A stretch of DNA of 64,000 nt from Larix kaempferi (lineage: Eukaryota > Streptophyta > Pinopsida > Pinales > Pinaceae): positions 13,860,501 to 13,924,500 of the forward strand of contig BSBM01000179.1 of the NCBI GenBank assembly GCA_027924585.1, given 5' to 3'. The position numbers and the translations under genes are program-made. Under the pieces are notes generated by a model that was not told where the DNA came from, ran no database searches, and was given only the letters and a program-made list of their open reading frames with translations. Positions 11,901 through 25,910 of the stretch are shown here, in pieces (positions within the stretch are counted from its first letter, which is position 1; each line of letters starts with the position of its first letter).

Positions 11901-13020
11901 CATCTTTCATCTTCAAAGACTTCCCATAGTGTAGTTTGTAGGAGGCTTCACCACTTCCTTTTATGGGATATTGATAGTCATCCCTAAGTTTCACCTTATG
12001 AGGTGGCTCATGTTTAGATAGATCTATAAAATATTCTTTAAAACCAGTCATGTGTTTGGAAGCCCCACTACCAATAAGCCAATCATCACATTCATGAGAG
12101 ATAGTACCTATGAGAGCAGAGATAAGCAAATATTCTTCCTCACTTGAGGAGTCTTCACTTTCTGCCCTAGTCTTCTTCTTGGGAGGTTCATCATCCTCAG
12201 CATCATGAGCATGATATCTCTTCTTGTTTCTCTTCCTCTTCTTGTTGTAGTTGTTGTTGTTTTTGTTCTTGTTATTCTTGGGACAATCTGAAGAAAAGTG
12301 TCCCTTCTTATTACAAGTAAATCACCTCAAATATTTCTTATCTCTTTGATGGTGGTGTGGAGTTCTCTTGTGATAAGATTTCTCCCTCTTGAACTTACCT
12401 TTCTTAGTGTGTGCTATGAGAGCTTGATCTTTATTTCCCATCTTTTCTTCTCGGGCTACAAGCCTAGCTTATTCTTGTGAACATTCCTCCCATAGTCTAC
12501 TTAAAGAGATCAATTTCTTTCTTGCACAGAGTCCTTGGATGAAGGAGTCCCATGACCTAGGTAGGCCATTCAATGTGGTCATTACAGTTTCACCATTCTC
12601 CACTATTTCATCCATAGCTTCAAGTTGTTCCTTGATTTGAGAGACCTTAGAAAAGTAGGATTCAACAGTCTCTCCATTCTGGAGCTTTACCCCTTTTAAT
12701 TGGTTCCGCAGAGTCATCTTCCGATTTATGTTCTTACCCTCAAACAACTTATTCAAAGAGTCAAACATCTCCTTAGGTGTCTTTAGAGAAGACACATGGG
12801 GTATGAGATGGTCCTTAATAGATTCAACAATGATTCTCTTGGATTTGACCAAATTCTTCTTATGTAAGGCCTTATCCTCTTCTCCCTCTAGGACTGAAAC
12901 CTCTTCCTTTATGTAGTTGTCCAACTCATTCTCTTCTAGGATTAACCCAATCCTATACTTCCATGCTTGGAAGTTTTCAGTTCCTTCAAGCTTATCCTCA
13001 AGCTTGGTGTGGTGAGACAT
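8910..13020 (-). pseudogene. copia gag-pol polyprotein, inactivated
   Basis: Order on the minus strand. Gag (13020 to about 12300): UBN2-like capsid domain followed by a CCHC zinc knuckle whose first Cys codon is now TGA. Protease (about 12129-11900): the active-site motif reads WLIGSGAS, with the catalytic Asp changed to Gly at 12070-12072. Integrase: pre-integrase zinc region; a core in which the first catalytic Asp appears as Val (11488-11490), with RSDNGGE and the Glu of NGIAERKN retained; then the C-terminal domain to about 10700. RT: YGLKQAPSTW and YVDD (about 10530-9606). RNase H: DSDWAGS, TAEAKY and CDNQS (about 9600-9125), with a tail ending DVLTKPL to 8910. Internal stops lie at 12469, 12322, 11512, 11139, 10698, 10305, 9603 and 9123, plus a one-base frameshift at about 11470. 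Six of the eight stops fit Gln or Arg codons altered by C-to-T change. The start at 13020 begins the gag domain (MSHHTKLEDKLEG). Confidence 0.93.
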
Positions 13021-13578
13021 CTTAATGAGAAACTCAAATGGAAATAAAATATTTAGGTCTTACCACTTGATTTGCTAAAAATTGGATCTCGAGCTGGATT
13101 AGGGTTTGTTAGAGAAACCCTAAAAATTCAAAATTTGAATTGCAAACTTCTTAAAGGATAGAAAGATGCACCTTGCTGAGCTAGTCAAGCTGGTATACTC
13201 AGATTTTGCAATCTGCAAAATTTCACCCCTCAAAATTGCTTTTGAAACTTCGAGATTCACTAGACACGACCCTGAATTAGGGTTTGATTTTCTCGGAGAT
13301 TCACCCGACCAAAATTTTTGATCCAAAGCTCTAAACTTTGATTTTTCAAAGGAGCTTCCATCCATGGTATCAGATTTTAGAAATTCCAACGTTTGCGGAA
13401 ACCCTAATTTTCGGGCCAAAAACTAAAAATGCTCAGAATTGAATTATGTCTCGACAGAAAGATGTGCCCTTGCTAGGAGAGTCAATCTATCCTCCTTCCT
13501 TTGATGATCTATGGAGAGAAACCCAAAAATTAAGAAGCCCTAGCTTATGCGGCTGCACAGTGCCTTCTTCTTGGGTCA
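13021..13578 (-). other. untranslated leader of the copia element
   Basis: This stretch lies between the primer-binding site and the gag start. An open frame at 13419-13120 shows no gag similarity and is probably leader RNA. Confidence 0.6.
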
Positions 13579-13590
13579 GCTCTGATACCA
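13579..13590 (-). other. primer-binding site (initiator tRNA-Met)
   Basis: On the minus strand the sequence is TGGTATCAGAGC, directly next to the 5' LTR. This is the classical plant copia site complementary to the 3' end of initiator tRNA-Met. Confidence 0.95.
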
Positions 13591-14191
13591 TGTTAATTTT
13601 TCGATAATTTCATTCCATTATCATTCAGGATCACTAAGAGAAAAACATATATAGCATATCTACAGCATATCAATCATAGACACAATAGCAAGCACACAAG
13701 AGACATAGATTTTCCTCGGGGAAAACCAAGAAGGTGAAAAACCCCGCAACTTCCTCGGAGATAAGATAAGCCACAAACCAAGATCACAATGATCAAAGCC
13801 AAAGAGATGTCTCTAGCAGATACTCCTCCTCCTCCACTTGTGTGCCACTTTCTCTCTTAGCTATGCGAGCTTGAGAAGTGAGTAAATGAATAGAATGAGA
13901 GAGGCACACCCTCTATTTATACATTGACTTGACCTTCCAATAATCCAACACGAACGACTTCCTAAGGAACTCTAATAACCCAACCACATGACCTAACTAG
14001 GGCCGACCCCACACTGGTGGTCTAATAACCCATCAATACAAATGATGACACTTACAATGTAACTTGCGACACTTGCAAATACAAATGACGACACTTCCAA
14101 TCAGAGGAATAATACATCTCTGTTGGATATACAATAAAGTACAAATGTAATATACAAGTGAATATCTTCCAAAGTTACAAATACATCAACA
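13591..14191 (-). repeat. 5' LTR of the copia element
   Basis: This 601-bp direct partner of 6961-7558 begins directly after the primer-binding site and is followed outside by the ACATG target duplication. Confidence 0.95.
13913..13921 (-). promoter_or_regulatory. TATA box in the copia 5' LTR
   Basis: The minus strand reads TATAAATAG inside the 5' LTR. The same box is kept in the 3' LTR. It is the likely core promoter for minus-strand element transcription. Confidence 0.6.
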
Positions 14192-14196
14192 ACATG

Positions 14197-17100
14197 GATT
14201 CTTAGCCAAATGTGATTTGACTGTATCCCCGTGCAGGACGGACCCACAAACAAGATGTAAGTTATAGAACCATAACCTTTGGATTCACATTTGTGACATG
14301 AGAAATGACACAAACAAAACAACATAGAGATCCACAAACACAATATAGGAAATAACTTATAACAACCCTTGTATGTACACTAGATTCCTAATTGCATAAC
14401 CATTACATGAACTCATTACTTGTGTATTTGTGTAGTCCCCTTTGTCGCTTTGTTCACCATGGGATCTTTCACCACTGGGTTCTTTCTATGGGAGCAATTA
14501 CTCCTAATGGTGCAAGAGTACGTCGAAGTATTAAAAATAGGGTAATTGCTAATTTATTTGTGAAAAAATAATCAACTTAGGTGATTGGATTAGGAGATAT
14601 AATGTATAAATAATGAACATTATAGACATATGCCCCACTAAACACAGATCAATATGAATCACTAAATTGAAACCATATTCCCCATTTTTTAACATAACAA
14701 AATTTATGGAACAGATGTCTATCCTCCAACCAAAAGGATGCATATTAATAATAATAAAGAATAACAATCCTAGAATCACAAAAAATGCAATATTGCTAAA
14801 ATAATGCTTTTTAACAATACTAAAGAAGAACAATCCTAGAATCAAAACAATGCAAAAATGATGTCATAAAAATGTAATATGAATAAAATCATTGCATCTT
14901 AACAATACTATAGAACAATCCTAAAATCAAAGAAATGCAAAAATGATGTCATGCAAAATGAAATAGTATTGAAATCAATTCATTTTAACAATACTATTAA
15001 ATCATACTAAGTATCCCAATGCATAAATTTCAAATTAGAGGAATAGTGAACTACTACACAAAACTCTATCTAACAACACAACTCGTTTGTAGTTAGCCTA
15101 GATTTTCATAAATCAATATTACTAAGTACTATATAATTTTTTTTAATGATATGAAAAATAAATTAATTATTCTTTCCATACATAATATATATAAATTAAT
15201 TAATTATTCTTTCCATGCATTATATATATATATATATACTACGAGTTTAATATAATATATTTCGTCCATAACTCATATGCATTTAAGAATGTATCTTGTG
15301 ATCATATGAATAGAAATACCATTTTTTTGAATATATATATATATCAAATAACTATAAAACATAAAATTAAATATTAATAAAAATTATATATATATATATA
15401 TTACATTCATAATATGAATCCATTAATAGAATGCTATCGCTCTTAACTTCTCGAGGGATAATGCTGTCTGATCAACATTTGCTTGGTTCTGAGGTTCAGA
15501 AAGCAATAACGTTCACGGGAAGGTTTGTATATCTGTGTGTAGAAGCGATGAACCCTAGAATAACCCTAGCAACCCTTCATACCAATGCTTCAGCGGTAAC
15601 AACAAAGATCCCATTAAAGTTGATTCGCCAAAACAACAAAGATTTGATGTACTTTTGTATTTAAAAGAAGTTTGAAACGCTGAAAACAAAAATCAAGGTT
15701 TCACTTTTAAATGTGATTAGGGATATAATGGTTTTATGTGCAATTTTACAATGATCATAATAAAAAAAAATACAGTGCTCAACCAAACAGTCCATGGAAA
15801 AACAATGTGTACAATCAGTATGTTTTTTAGAGTTACAATGGCGAATTAAAATCCATACATACAAGCGTAAATAATAGGATAATAATAAAGTTCAAGTGGC
15901 TTTTGTATTTGAATACTACAAATTATGTTCATACACAAATTTAGTTCATAAAATTTTCTTTTAAATGTACCTTTTCTTTATTAAGTAATAAATCAATTAG
16001 AAATTTCGTTTATTTGTTTTTTTATACTTCTGACAAAATTCTTCATATTGTTTTTTATCCAATTGTTTGTACCTTTTATTATAGGCTACGACCTCTCTCT
16101 ACCGAACTTTGAGGTATACAACATTCTTTGTTCTTCTTCTTTTAAGACCGGGCTCTAATCAAAGGATATCTAGTCTTCATGCTGGTGTTATTGACTTGAT
16201 GAATGCAGATACAATATTGATTTTACATCATAAGTAGGATATGGAAATATTGTAAATTTGTAATTGTAAGAAGATTGGTAATTGGTATTAATTAGATTCT
16301 AAGAAGGAATACATTGGACTAGGTGAATATGATTTAAATGTTGTGACATTTCAGTCTAAACCATGACCAAAGTTTAATAGTAAGTGATGAGTACCACCAA
16401 GGATAAGGGATAGCATAGGTGGGAATGAAATTGAAAAATAATTGGGGAATGGACGTGACTGGCTTATCTCACAAACACTTGAAAGCTATTGAATGTAAAA
16501 AAATATTTAGCATAAATGTAAAGGAAAGATGAAACTATATAAAAGTGAGATTTTAACTCAATGATCATATATACAAAATGCAGCCACATTAAAAAGAAAG
16601 AAAATACTAACCATTGAAATTGCAAGCGAGTTGTTGACCCAGCCTTTGAAATAGAAGTAGGATCTGCTTAGACAGGTTTTGAAATTGCTCAACTTTCAAA
16701 TAAAAAGCTATATACTTTGCTACTTATTATAGGTCAAGTTATTGATTTGCTAACATGCAACAGTCTACCAAATTCTTATGGGAGACAATCAAATAATAAA
16801 AGAGACACCCCCCAATGAATCAATACATATCTACTCTGTTGGAAGCACCCCTACTGAAAATTACATGAGCATACAATCTAGGTTCTAAATTATGCCATTT
16901 GACTCACGTATGCTTCAATTACTGAATACCTAGAGCAGGGAAATTTTTAGGGGCGAAATTTAGCCAATTGGCTATTTTTTGGCCTTTTTTTCAAAAAATA
17001 AATTCGCTATTTGGTCGTTTTTAGTCTCTAATATCGCCTATATTTACATAAAATATGTTTTTTTATCATAATATTCGCCAAAATTTACAAGTTTCAGTAG

Positions 17101-20100
17101 TAAATTGTATGTTTCATATTTAATATTCGCCTACCAATCTATATATATGTTTTTTCAAATCCAAAATAATCGCCTATAATACTACACTTAAGTATACTTT
17201 TATAATCCTTAAAAAATACCCTGACCTAGAGCAAGTCAAGTATTTTTATTGGTCATGGAAATAGTTAGAAGCATGCTATAACTATTAAAAATAATACAAC
17301 TCAATAAACCGTGGAAAAAAAATACTAAACCACAACCCTCTATATTGCTTCCTTGAATTTGAAGCAACCCTCAATTCAATGCCATAATGGAGAACATAAT
17401 TGTTGGAGAAACATCAGATGAATCAACTTAAAAGATCCACAGAACAACTATCTCAACTATCTCAATAAACTTGTCCCTTCCCCCTTCCAACATTTTTCTT
17501 CAAACCCTTCTAAAATAAGTTGAGCTATAGATATTTATTAACTACACATTATTGAAAATAAGCTGAGCTATAGATATTCTTTAACTACACATCATTGAAG
17601 AAACATCTAGATCATAAGGAAGCACCTTTTGAACCATAAAAGTGACCCAATGTTATCAAGTACATAGAATAATTTGACGACAGATAAAACCCTTGCTAAC
17701 ACCATATGTTAATACTCAGAAAAAATGAGATTGATAATCCCACTCCTACAGGCACCAATTCAAACAATATGAATTGATAGATAAAACTTACTATGGTAGC
17801 TGGAAACAAAACCATTTGGAACAATATCGACATTACATAGTTTCTCACCTTCCCAACAAAAGGCCATCACATTTTAGAAGATTTGAATGGAAAAGACCCA
17901 AAAATCAAAGGATAAAGTCTGTTAAACGAGGATCATAATTCATTATTTATAACCATAAGAAGTCAAAATCATTCACTAGACAAGTTGTGAAAACAAAATA
18001 CCAACTACCATTGGAAAAGGAATTCAATACATCTATCATATACAAAAAAGTTCAAGCCTTCGTGAGCTACCACTTCAATCGCTATACTCGGCTACCTAAA
18101 TATCTACTGATCTAACAGAAGGCTAAAACAAAATTTGAGAAAAATAAATTCATTGGGTCCCCCTGGATTTGAGCTATGTAAAGGAATCTTTGGTTGGGAT
18201 CCTTCAAATAGATGCCTTGTTATCTTGGAGACTTCATGTATATCATTTTTTGTTGTAAAATAACTGAAGATAGGAATGAGATAATGGGTGAAAAAGCTTT
18301 AAAATATGCTTGGTATATAATAGGAAATAAGTAAAGAAGAAAAGTTGGTCCTGTAACATACCCAATACTTGAGACATTTTATGTCTGTGGAAAAACATTA
18401 TCTTAACTTTGATTGTAAAGTTTTATATTTGACCAAGTGTCAAGGATGATTGTAAATGAGTAATATTATTATTTAAAAAAAAATAAAATAGGAGACACTC
18501 ACCCAAAGAGACTCTTGAAAGAGTGTTTACTGACCCACTAGGAGGAGTGGAATCTGGGGTAGAAGGAAATGGACAACTGACAACATCATGAACTCAGTAA
18601 CTAGTTGTTGTTATGGGAAAAATCCCTTGAATTGTGGTCAAGTTCCCTCGAATGTGGAACTAGAGCTTATGGATCATTTATTGAAAACTCACCACCAAAA
18701 TACCTAGGCATATTTTATAAGCCATCGAATTTGAGCAGAGGCTCACACTTTTTCTGACAAGAAAATTTACCTTGTGGTTCTGTTGTATGCACACAAGAGA
18801 TTCAATGAGGGGAAGCTATGTTTTGAGTTGTTGTGTAAGACTGTCTTAGTTCTACTAAGTGTAGAGTTTCCTACTGAGTGCAGAGATTTTTATATGTATG
18901 CAAGTCCCCATTGATTGCTGGAATATACAACCTGACTACCTTGCTTCTACACAGAGTCTTCTTCCTAGTGGTTCAGTAAACAAGCTCGGGGTCCAAGGGA
19001 GAAAGTGATTTGACTTCTTCTTATGGAGAAGGTTGGTAGGAACAGGCGTCTTTGGGTGTTTTTCCACTCTATCAAGTTATCAGGTTCTACTTGTCTTATT
19101 TTATTTTATTTATGAAATATTGAATTATGTTGAAGCTATTTGTTTATTTATAGATTGTTTTAAATGTCTGAATTATGTTATGGATATTATCTCTATAAAT
19201 CAAATGAATGATCAAATTATGAATAATGAATGTGTAGAATGAATATAAATGTCTCCCCATATTTTTCCTTTCACCCAAGGGTGATGTACTCTAGTACAGG
19301 GAGAAAGTTAAATAACGTAGATTAGATATGATCTCTGGATACAGATGAAAAGTATGTGTTTGTATGTTTATATATGCAAGTCATTACTATAGCTACATAA
19401 ATAGTTCCTTAAATCCATCTAGGTTTATTCTCTAAGTAATAGAATTCATAGAATAACTAGTATAGATCAGGAAAATATTCTATATGGTTATCCTATGTTT
19501 AGTTTATATCTATACAAGTAGTATAAACTTTCACAAACTGAAAACAAAGTTCATACTCAGCCGAAAACAACTTACTTTATAAACATAAATCAATCATTAA
19601 CCCTAGATAGTTGAACTGTCAATTCTGTAAACCTTATGCAATTATGCAGCATTACTACCTGTACATCAATTATGGTATTATTCACAAAAGGAATGAATTA
19701 TACATGTCTCATTTTATCTCTCTAATTAAATCAGATGGAATATAATCATGCTTCTTAAACCAAGTGTAAGGCAATTACAATAATGCCAATAATTATTTTA
19801 CAGCTTCAAACAAACCTGTAAATTCGACAGGACTTAAATATAAAACCTTAATATAGTAATCATTGTTGGAGAAAACTTAGTTTAGATACTATACACAATA
19901 TGGCAACAACATGAAAAATAATTATAATCTAAGCATCGACAAGCTTATACTTATAAACCAATAATGAAAAGATATACTAACGATTTCTCAATACCAATAC
20001 AAATACTTTTAAGTCAATCAGAATCGAATCCCTATATTAATACTACTGTAAAAACTATTTAAATATAATACAGGACTAAAACTTTATGCTTTTGCATTTT

Positions 20101-23100
20101 TTGTAACAAGGGTTAAAACCTTAACTTTTATCTTCCAAACCAATAGAGTAATAATCAACCTTCCAGAACTTCAACGAGTAAAATGTTTACAATGCTGTCA
20201 TTAACATTTAGTTCGGGACCTATAAAGGTCATAGGTTCGAGCCACGCCCAAGTGGGCTTTAGAAACACATAAAAATGTTAATAGAAAGCAATAGCTTTCA
20301 AGGTCGATACCTATACAGGTTCTTTGAAGTTAAATACAAATCCCAATTCATTTACAGTATTAAACTTTGAAAAACTACCAATTCCCTACACAAATATTTA
20401 CACAACGTGCAGACGAGAACTGAGGGTTCGAGTCTCCAATTGGGGAACTCACCCTTATAACAAAACATAATAATTAAAAATATCAAACATAAATGCACAA
20501 CAACGCTAGGCTTAAGCCCGCGTCCTCGAAAACAAAAACAATGAACAATGAATCCACATTTTCAAGCTATATTCAATACATTTCATAATTATCAAAATAA
20601 GGGTAGGGTTCAAAAGCATTAAAGCATTCATTGTTGAGCTAGTACTATTTAAAAACCTTTTTAAACTTAAAACAAAACTGATAGAGCCAAGAGCATGACT
20701 CTCAACACAGAGTATCTAAGAAACGAAGCGAATCATTGTATTATGTATAAAATAAAATTTACATCGCAGCCCAGCTACTTCAAGAAACCACAATGGTAAT
20801 ATAGTATAAATAGACCTTTACAATAACTTGGCAGGTGGAACCCCATCTCAAGAATGTCGAGGCAAAAACCTCTCTACTACAGTAACACTGCTTAAATTGA
20901 TGTATTCTTTTTAAAAACCAAGTCTACACTGAAGAACAACAAGATAGAACTTTAAAACCCTAAAAATATTTGAGAGAGACATCCTGGATTTGAGCCCGAG
21001 ACTTACTCGGACTCATAGTCCACAAGAACCGAGCGTTTTCTATCTTGAGCCATCTCGAAGGCCACAAAACTGACTCCTGTCAACAAAACCATACCAGAGA
21101 TTAAAAAGATGAACACTTAAATTGTTAAAACGAGAAGCTAGACTGTAAATCTTTAAAGAACGAATTCCCGGAGGAGAATGTTACCTGCAAGGGTCGAACT
21201 CGGGATGACGAACTCCTTGCAAACATTAGGTACCATAAAGATCCACGATGGGAAACCATCACGGTTGCAATCATCTCAGGGAGTGGTGCTCCATAACCAT
21301 GGCAGCCAAAAGGTGGAGAAGCTCAGCTCGCCAACACTACAGACTCAACAAATCTGCCAAGTGACCAAACCCTTAAGCGTAGCTATAGGGTTTTGTTTAA
21401 TCGAGAAATTCATTAATGACAATCACGTGAAGGATTTAAATTCCAAAGCCCCTGTCATCCACCATCAAATACAAACCCTTCACCTATAGTTTTGATTTCA
21501 AAATAGACGTGGTATTAATAGTATGACCTTGAGTTGAAATACGATCCAAACTATTTGCATACCTTATAGTTTAAAATTCCACACTCATCACTTTGTTAGT
21601 CAACTTGTCAATCTTTCGAACCATCACTAAATACATAGCTTATGGTTGATACGTTTAAGCCTAATCAACTATAGCCATAGTTTGATCATGTTATTATATA
21701 AGTCTAGGAACCCAAGAGCATGGAATAGGCTAAAGCGCAATCAACACTAGCATTACTAACTTAAAAATTGTAATGATTCTTGATACATATCCTTTTCGCC
21801 GAAAGGATAAATTTAAAACAAGCAAACTATCTAACTCTTGCCAAAGTAAACCTGGAACCTGGAACATGATAGAAGGATTTCATGTTTAGCAATACGCTAA
21901 GTAAGTCTCAAAGCTTTTCACAAGTATACAATTGCCAATGTTTTAAGGTCATGTACACCCTATCGTACTATAACCAACATTGTAAAATGGAAAAACAAAT
22001 ATCAACAACTTACGACAGAAATATTATCATTATAAATAACAACTACGAAATCAAAGGATCGAAACAGATTTACATTGGAAGGTAAGGTGGTCGCAACCAC
22101 TTAAATATTAGAAGACGACACTATATAAATGGACATACATCATTACTAATGCATATGCCCTATGGACATAACAGATTTCGCAGAAGGACGACTTAAAAAG
22201 TAAGTAATATGATATTAAACAATAATTATAAATAGTGCTCATATAATAAGTTCACGGCAATAGAAATAGGCAAATCAATTATAGAACTACAGATTTTAAC
22301 TGAACGTGTTACAACACAACTTTTATGGACAAATGTCTACTTAAATGTTGCAACACTATTTACTTGACAATTTAAATAAACCACGGAATTTATGGAGGCT
22401 TTATATGTCCCTTTTATTTAAACAGTTAACACAATTGCTGAACTTTATACTTCCACATAGCATTATTTGCATTTTAGACCGCTTAGAAAATTTTTAAAAT
22501 TTTATGAATTTTTCGGATGTTACATGTCCGCTCAAGGAAATTTGCCAAAACATTGGCGAGAAGCTTCCAAATCTCTTCACATTTGGTCTTCAATTTAGGT
22601 TGAGGTGGAGATGAAGGGACTAACTCGAGGCTTCATAGATCGTATTTTTTTAAGTGTAGGATATGAAGGACACAAGGGAAAAAGCGGGTGTATCAGAAAT
22701 TTAAAAGTCCCAAATGAGCATGAAGGAAGCAACAAGATTTAAAGAAAAAGTAACATTTTCATAAAAACCATTGACCAACTATAAGAGGTTTTTCCCATAA
22801 AACTGATAACCACACAACGAAATAATTAGGCAATTACCTGAAAAGTAAGAAATTTAGTTTTAAAGACCACATGTCGTTCATGCATTTTGACAAGACATTG
22901 CAAATGCTTGAAGCGGGCTTTGAGCCACATGTGTCTGTTCCACTGTCCTAGAGAACTCAACAACTCAGTTTGTACCTCCAGGTTTTTATTCATGCAACTT
23001 CACTTTCGTTCATGATATCTGGCTAAGAAAGTTTTTGTTAGCAAAAATAGGGGAAAATAATATATTACATCTATGCCATGTATTTCTAAGATACTTAAAT

Positions 23101-25072
23101 GCCCTGTATGTATCAATCGAGGGACGTCAAAACCCTATGCATGAGAACATCTATATATATATATATTGCCAAACTTAGGTTTTTTATTCTTTATAAGTAG
23201 AGTTAGCACTAAGATATTGAAGGCTCTTGCTCTTTTTGTTGTGTCTTTAAAGAGTTGGATAAAATAATCCCACATATTAGTTAAGATTCCATATCATTAC
23301 AGTCAAAATGCACACAAAAATAGCATACAAAAACCTATCCAGCATGTAAAATAGAATAAAAGGACCCAACCTCCAAAATTTAATCTGTCCCTTCATCAAC
23401 AGTAGAATACTTTGACATCATACAAAATCAGAACTGATAAATCTGAATACGATCCTTGAAAACAGAAGAGGATTCACATCCATTGAACACCCTTAATAAA
23501 ATGGCTTCATCACATCAAATGTTGTAAATTGGGTGTAATTCCCTAAAATATTTGAAAAATGTTTCAACTCCCTTTGACATCAATGATGGCTGACAATATT
23601 CATAAACAAATTGGTGCAGCATTAAAATAGTTGTTCAATAGCACACGATTTTCCCCTGTTCGAATAGACAACTTAAATCAGCTTGAAATTCCTTGTCAAG
23701 AAAAATATGTCTGAATCAATTTTCAAATTTCTGAAATGCTCCCAAAAAAACTATTCTCAATCTCCTCGAATAAGAACAACTTAGACATTAATTATTCATT
23801 GAGGTTAATAATCTCAAAAACTAAAATACTATTGATGTATTGACAATGATATTGAATTAATATTTAGTAATTGACTGCATCCACGTAAATATGAACGAAT
23901 ACTAGTGAATGTAAACAATAACACTTATGTGTAAAACAAACAGGAAACCTTTCAATCAAAATAATAATTTATACGAAAACTTTTAAAGTCCCATAGCCAA
24001 TTGAATTAAAAACATAGATAAAAAGTAAACCGAGTCGTAAATAACCTAGGAATTTCTATAAATTCAAAACCCTTAAATTTATAAATCCACCGGAACAGGG
24101 TATTAAACCCTAGTATGAAACTAATCAAAACTCCAAGTGCATGATGTTAAATAGAAAATATAACGTTTACTTTTGCAATACATAAGTTGAGGCTTGAAGC
24201 CTTCAAATCAATCTGAATATTTTTGAACTAATTTAACTCTATAAAATTTGATTGAATGTCCAACTCTCACCTAAATAACTTATTGTTAAGAAGAAAATAT
24301 CAAGTTCATGGGAATGTTACAGAATATCCTTCGAAACCAAATAAAGAGAAACCCTATGGGACAAAACATTTCAATATATAATAAGCAATATTGGATATAG
24401 AAGTAAAACCCAAATAGTAAAAAGAGGGGGTAAGAATGAAATGACGTGTGAGGCGCAACTCACTGAGCGAGGTCCTCAAGTTTCAACCTGTTCAAACGAA
24501 AAAAGTGATTACTTTTCATCTTTTCGAGCTAGCCCAAACCTCTTCCATTTAAGAGAAGCAAGTATAAACCTCACCTTTTCCATTCAAGCAAAACGAGTAT
24601 AAACCTTGTGCATGATAAGAGCTCGCTTGTAATATCGAGCGAGATGGTAAGAACGAGGGTTTGAATCAGTGAGAAACCAAATAGCAAATAAATGCTTGAA
24701 GGTATGAGCCCCAAATTCACCAGTAAGGTCGACGGTAATAAATTCACCTGGAAAGTCCGAGCCCCAAGCCCGAGCCTTAGAGCATATGTCTGGATGAAAA
24801 ACTTGTGAACATGGCACCAAGCATGGTAGAAAACCTCGTAAATCGAATAGTATTGTAGAGACGGGTTAATATTTTATTAAATAATAACTCAGGATTTTAA
24901 AAACAAGTTAAATAATAACTCACTATTTTTAAAAACGCAAGGCGTTTTTTTATTGGGTAGAGGGACAACAAAAAGCTATAGTGCTTTTCAAAACCCACTC
25001 CAGGAAAAACATCTATCGACGTAATTAAAAATATAAAAATAAAATAAATAAATAAACATGAGAAATATATGA
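14197..25072. other. 11-kb AT-rich region with no recognised gene
   Basis: No protein family, rRNA or complete tRNA was recognised. TA-rich microsatellites lie at about 15170-15400 and 23150-23165. The longest frames (for example 21178-21489 plus and 24584-24820 minus) have no known motif. Stretches resembling the box B of tRNA genes (GGTTCGAGCC at about 20237, GGGTTCGAGTCTC at about 20426) suggest eroded tRNA-derived SINEs. The region looks like old, decayed transposon and intergenic DNA. Confidence 0.5.
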
Positions 25073-25284
25073 CTTAGCTTATTCGTTATATTAAGGTTGT
25101 AACTAGAACCTCTTAGGAGATTGAAATGGAAATAAAATCAAGATTACCATCCACATCGTTGTTTATATAAGGTAGACACTTAGCTTATTCCTTATATTAA
25201 GGTTGTAACTAGAACCTCTAAGAAGATTGAAATGGCAATAAACTCAAGATTACCATCCACATCATTGTTTATATAAGGTAGACT
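25073..25284. repeat. 106-bp tandem duplication
   Basis: Two copies start at 25073 and 25179, each from CTTAGCTTATTC to TATATAAGGTAGAC. They differ at only a few positions. Confidence 0.85.
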
Positions 25285-25304
25285 CTTTCTAAGTGGAAAA
25301 TTTT

Positions 25305-25910
25305 AGAAGTTATAGTCACTATATTTGTGGCGCTATATGCCAGATTCCGGAAGTCGACATCGTATCTCATATTCCTCTTCCTCTTTAGTGTAAATTGTAA
25401 ATATTTATTATTGTAAATTGTGATTACAACAACTAACTTCATACTATTTCTTCATATTTAGATTTTTATTCTTCTTTTTAATAAATTAAATATACATAAT
25501 TTCTTCAATTCAGATTTGTAATAAAATACTATGTCCCATAATATTTATTAAAAATATTAGAATAAATTAATTAAAAAAACATGATTATTTCTTCATTTTT
25601 AGATTAGAAGTTATAGTACCTATATTTGTGGCGCTATATGCCAAATTCTGAGGGCCGACATCGTATCCCATATTCCTCTTCCTATTTAGTGTAAATTGTA
25701 AATACTTGTATTCTTATTATTGTAAATTGTGATTACAACAATTAACTTCATATTACTTCTTCATTTTTAGATTTTTATTCTTCTTTTTATATTCATCTTC
25801 CTCTTTAGTGTAAATGGTAAATACTTGTATTCTTATTATTGTAAATTGTGATTACAACAACTGACTTTATATTATTTCTTCATTTTTAGGTTTTTATTAT
25901 TTTTTTTAAT
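25305..25910. repeat. nested AT-rich repeat array
   Basis: A segment beginning TTTGTGGCGCTATATGCCA appears at 25305-25493 and again at 25606-25790. Its second half (GTGTAAATTGTAAATACTTG and TGTGATTACAACAA) appears a third time at 25793-25910. The insert between the first two copies contains a phrase also found at about 5230-5280. Confidence 0.8.

Larger units (their letters stand above)
6956..14196 (-). mobile_element. full-length, inactive Ty1/copia LTR retrotransposon
   Basis: Every structural part is visible: LTRs at 6961-7558 (3') and 13591-14191 (5'), both starting TG and ending CA; a 12-base primer-binding site complementary to initiator tRNA-Met directly inside the 5' LTR; a purine tract directly inside the 3' LTR; gag-protease-integrase-RT-RNase H in that order, which is diagnostic of the copia superfamily; and a perfect 5-bp target duplication (ACATG at 6956-6960 and 14192-14196). 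The LTRs differ at many scattered positions (about 5 percent by eye), so the insertion is not recent. A 1.35-kb non-coding region with two tandem-repeat blocks lies between RNase H and the 3' LTR. Confidence 0.95.

Noticed and set aside
20225-20260. A tRNA gene
   Set aside because: Only a T-arm-like phrase is present; no acceptor stem, D-arm or anticodon arm could be drawn.
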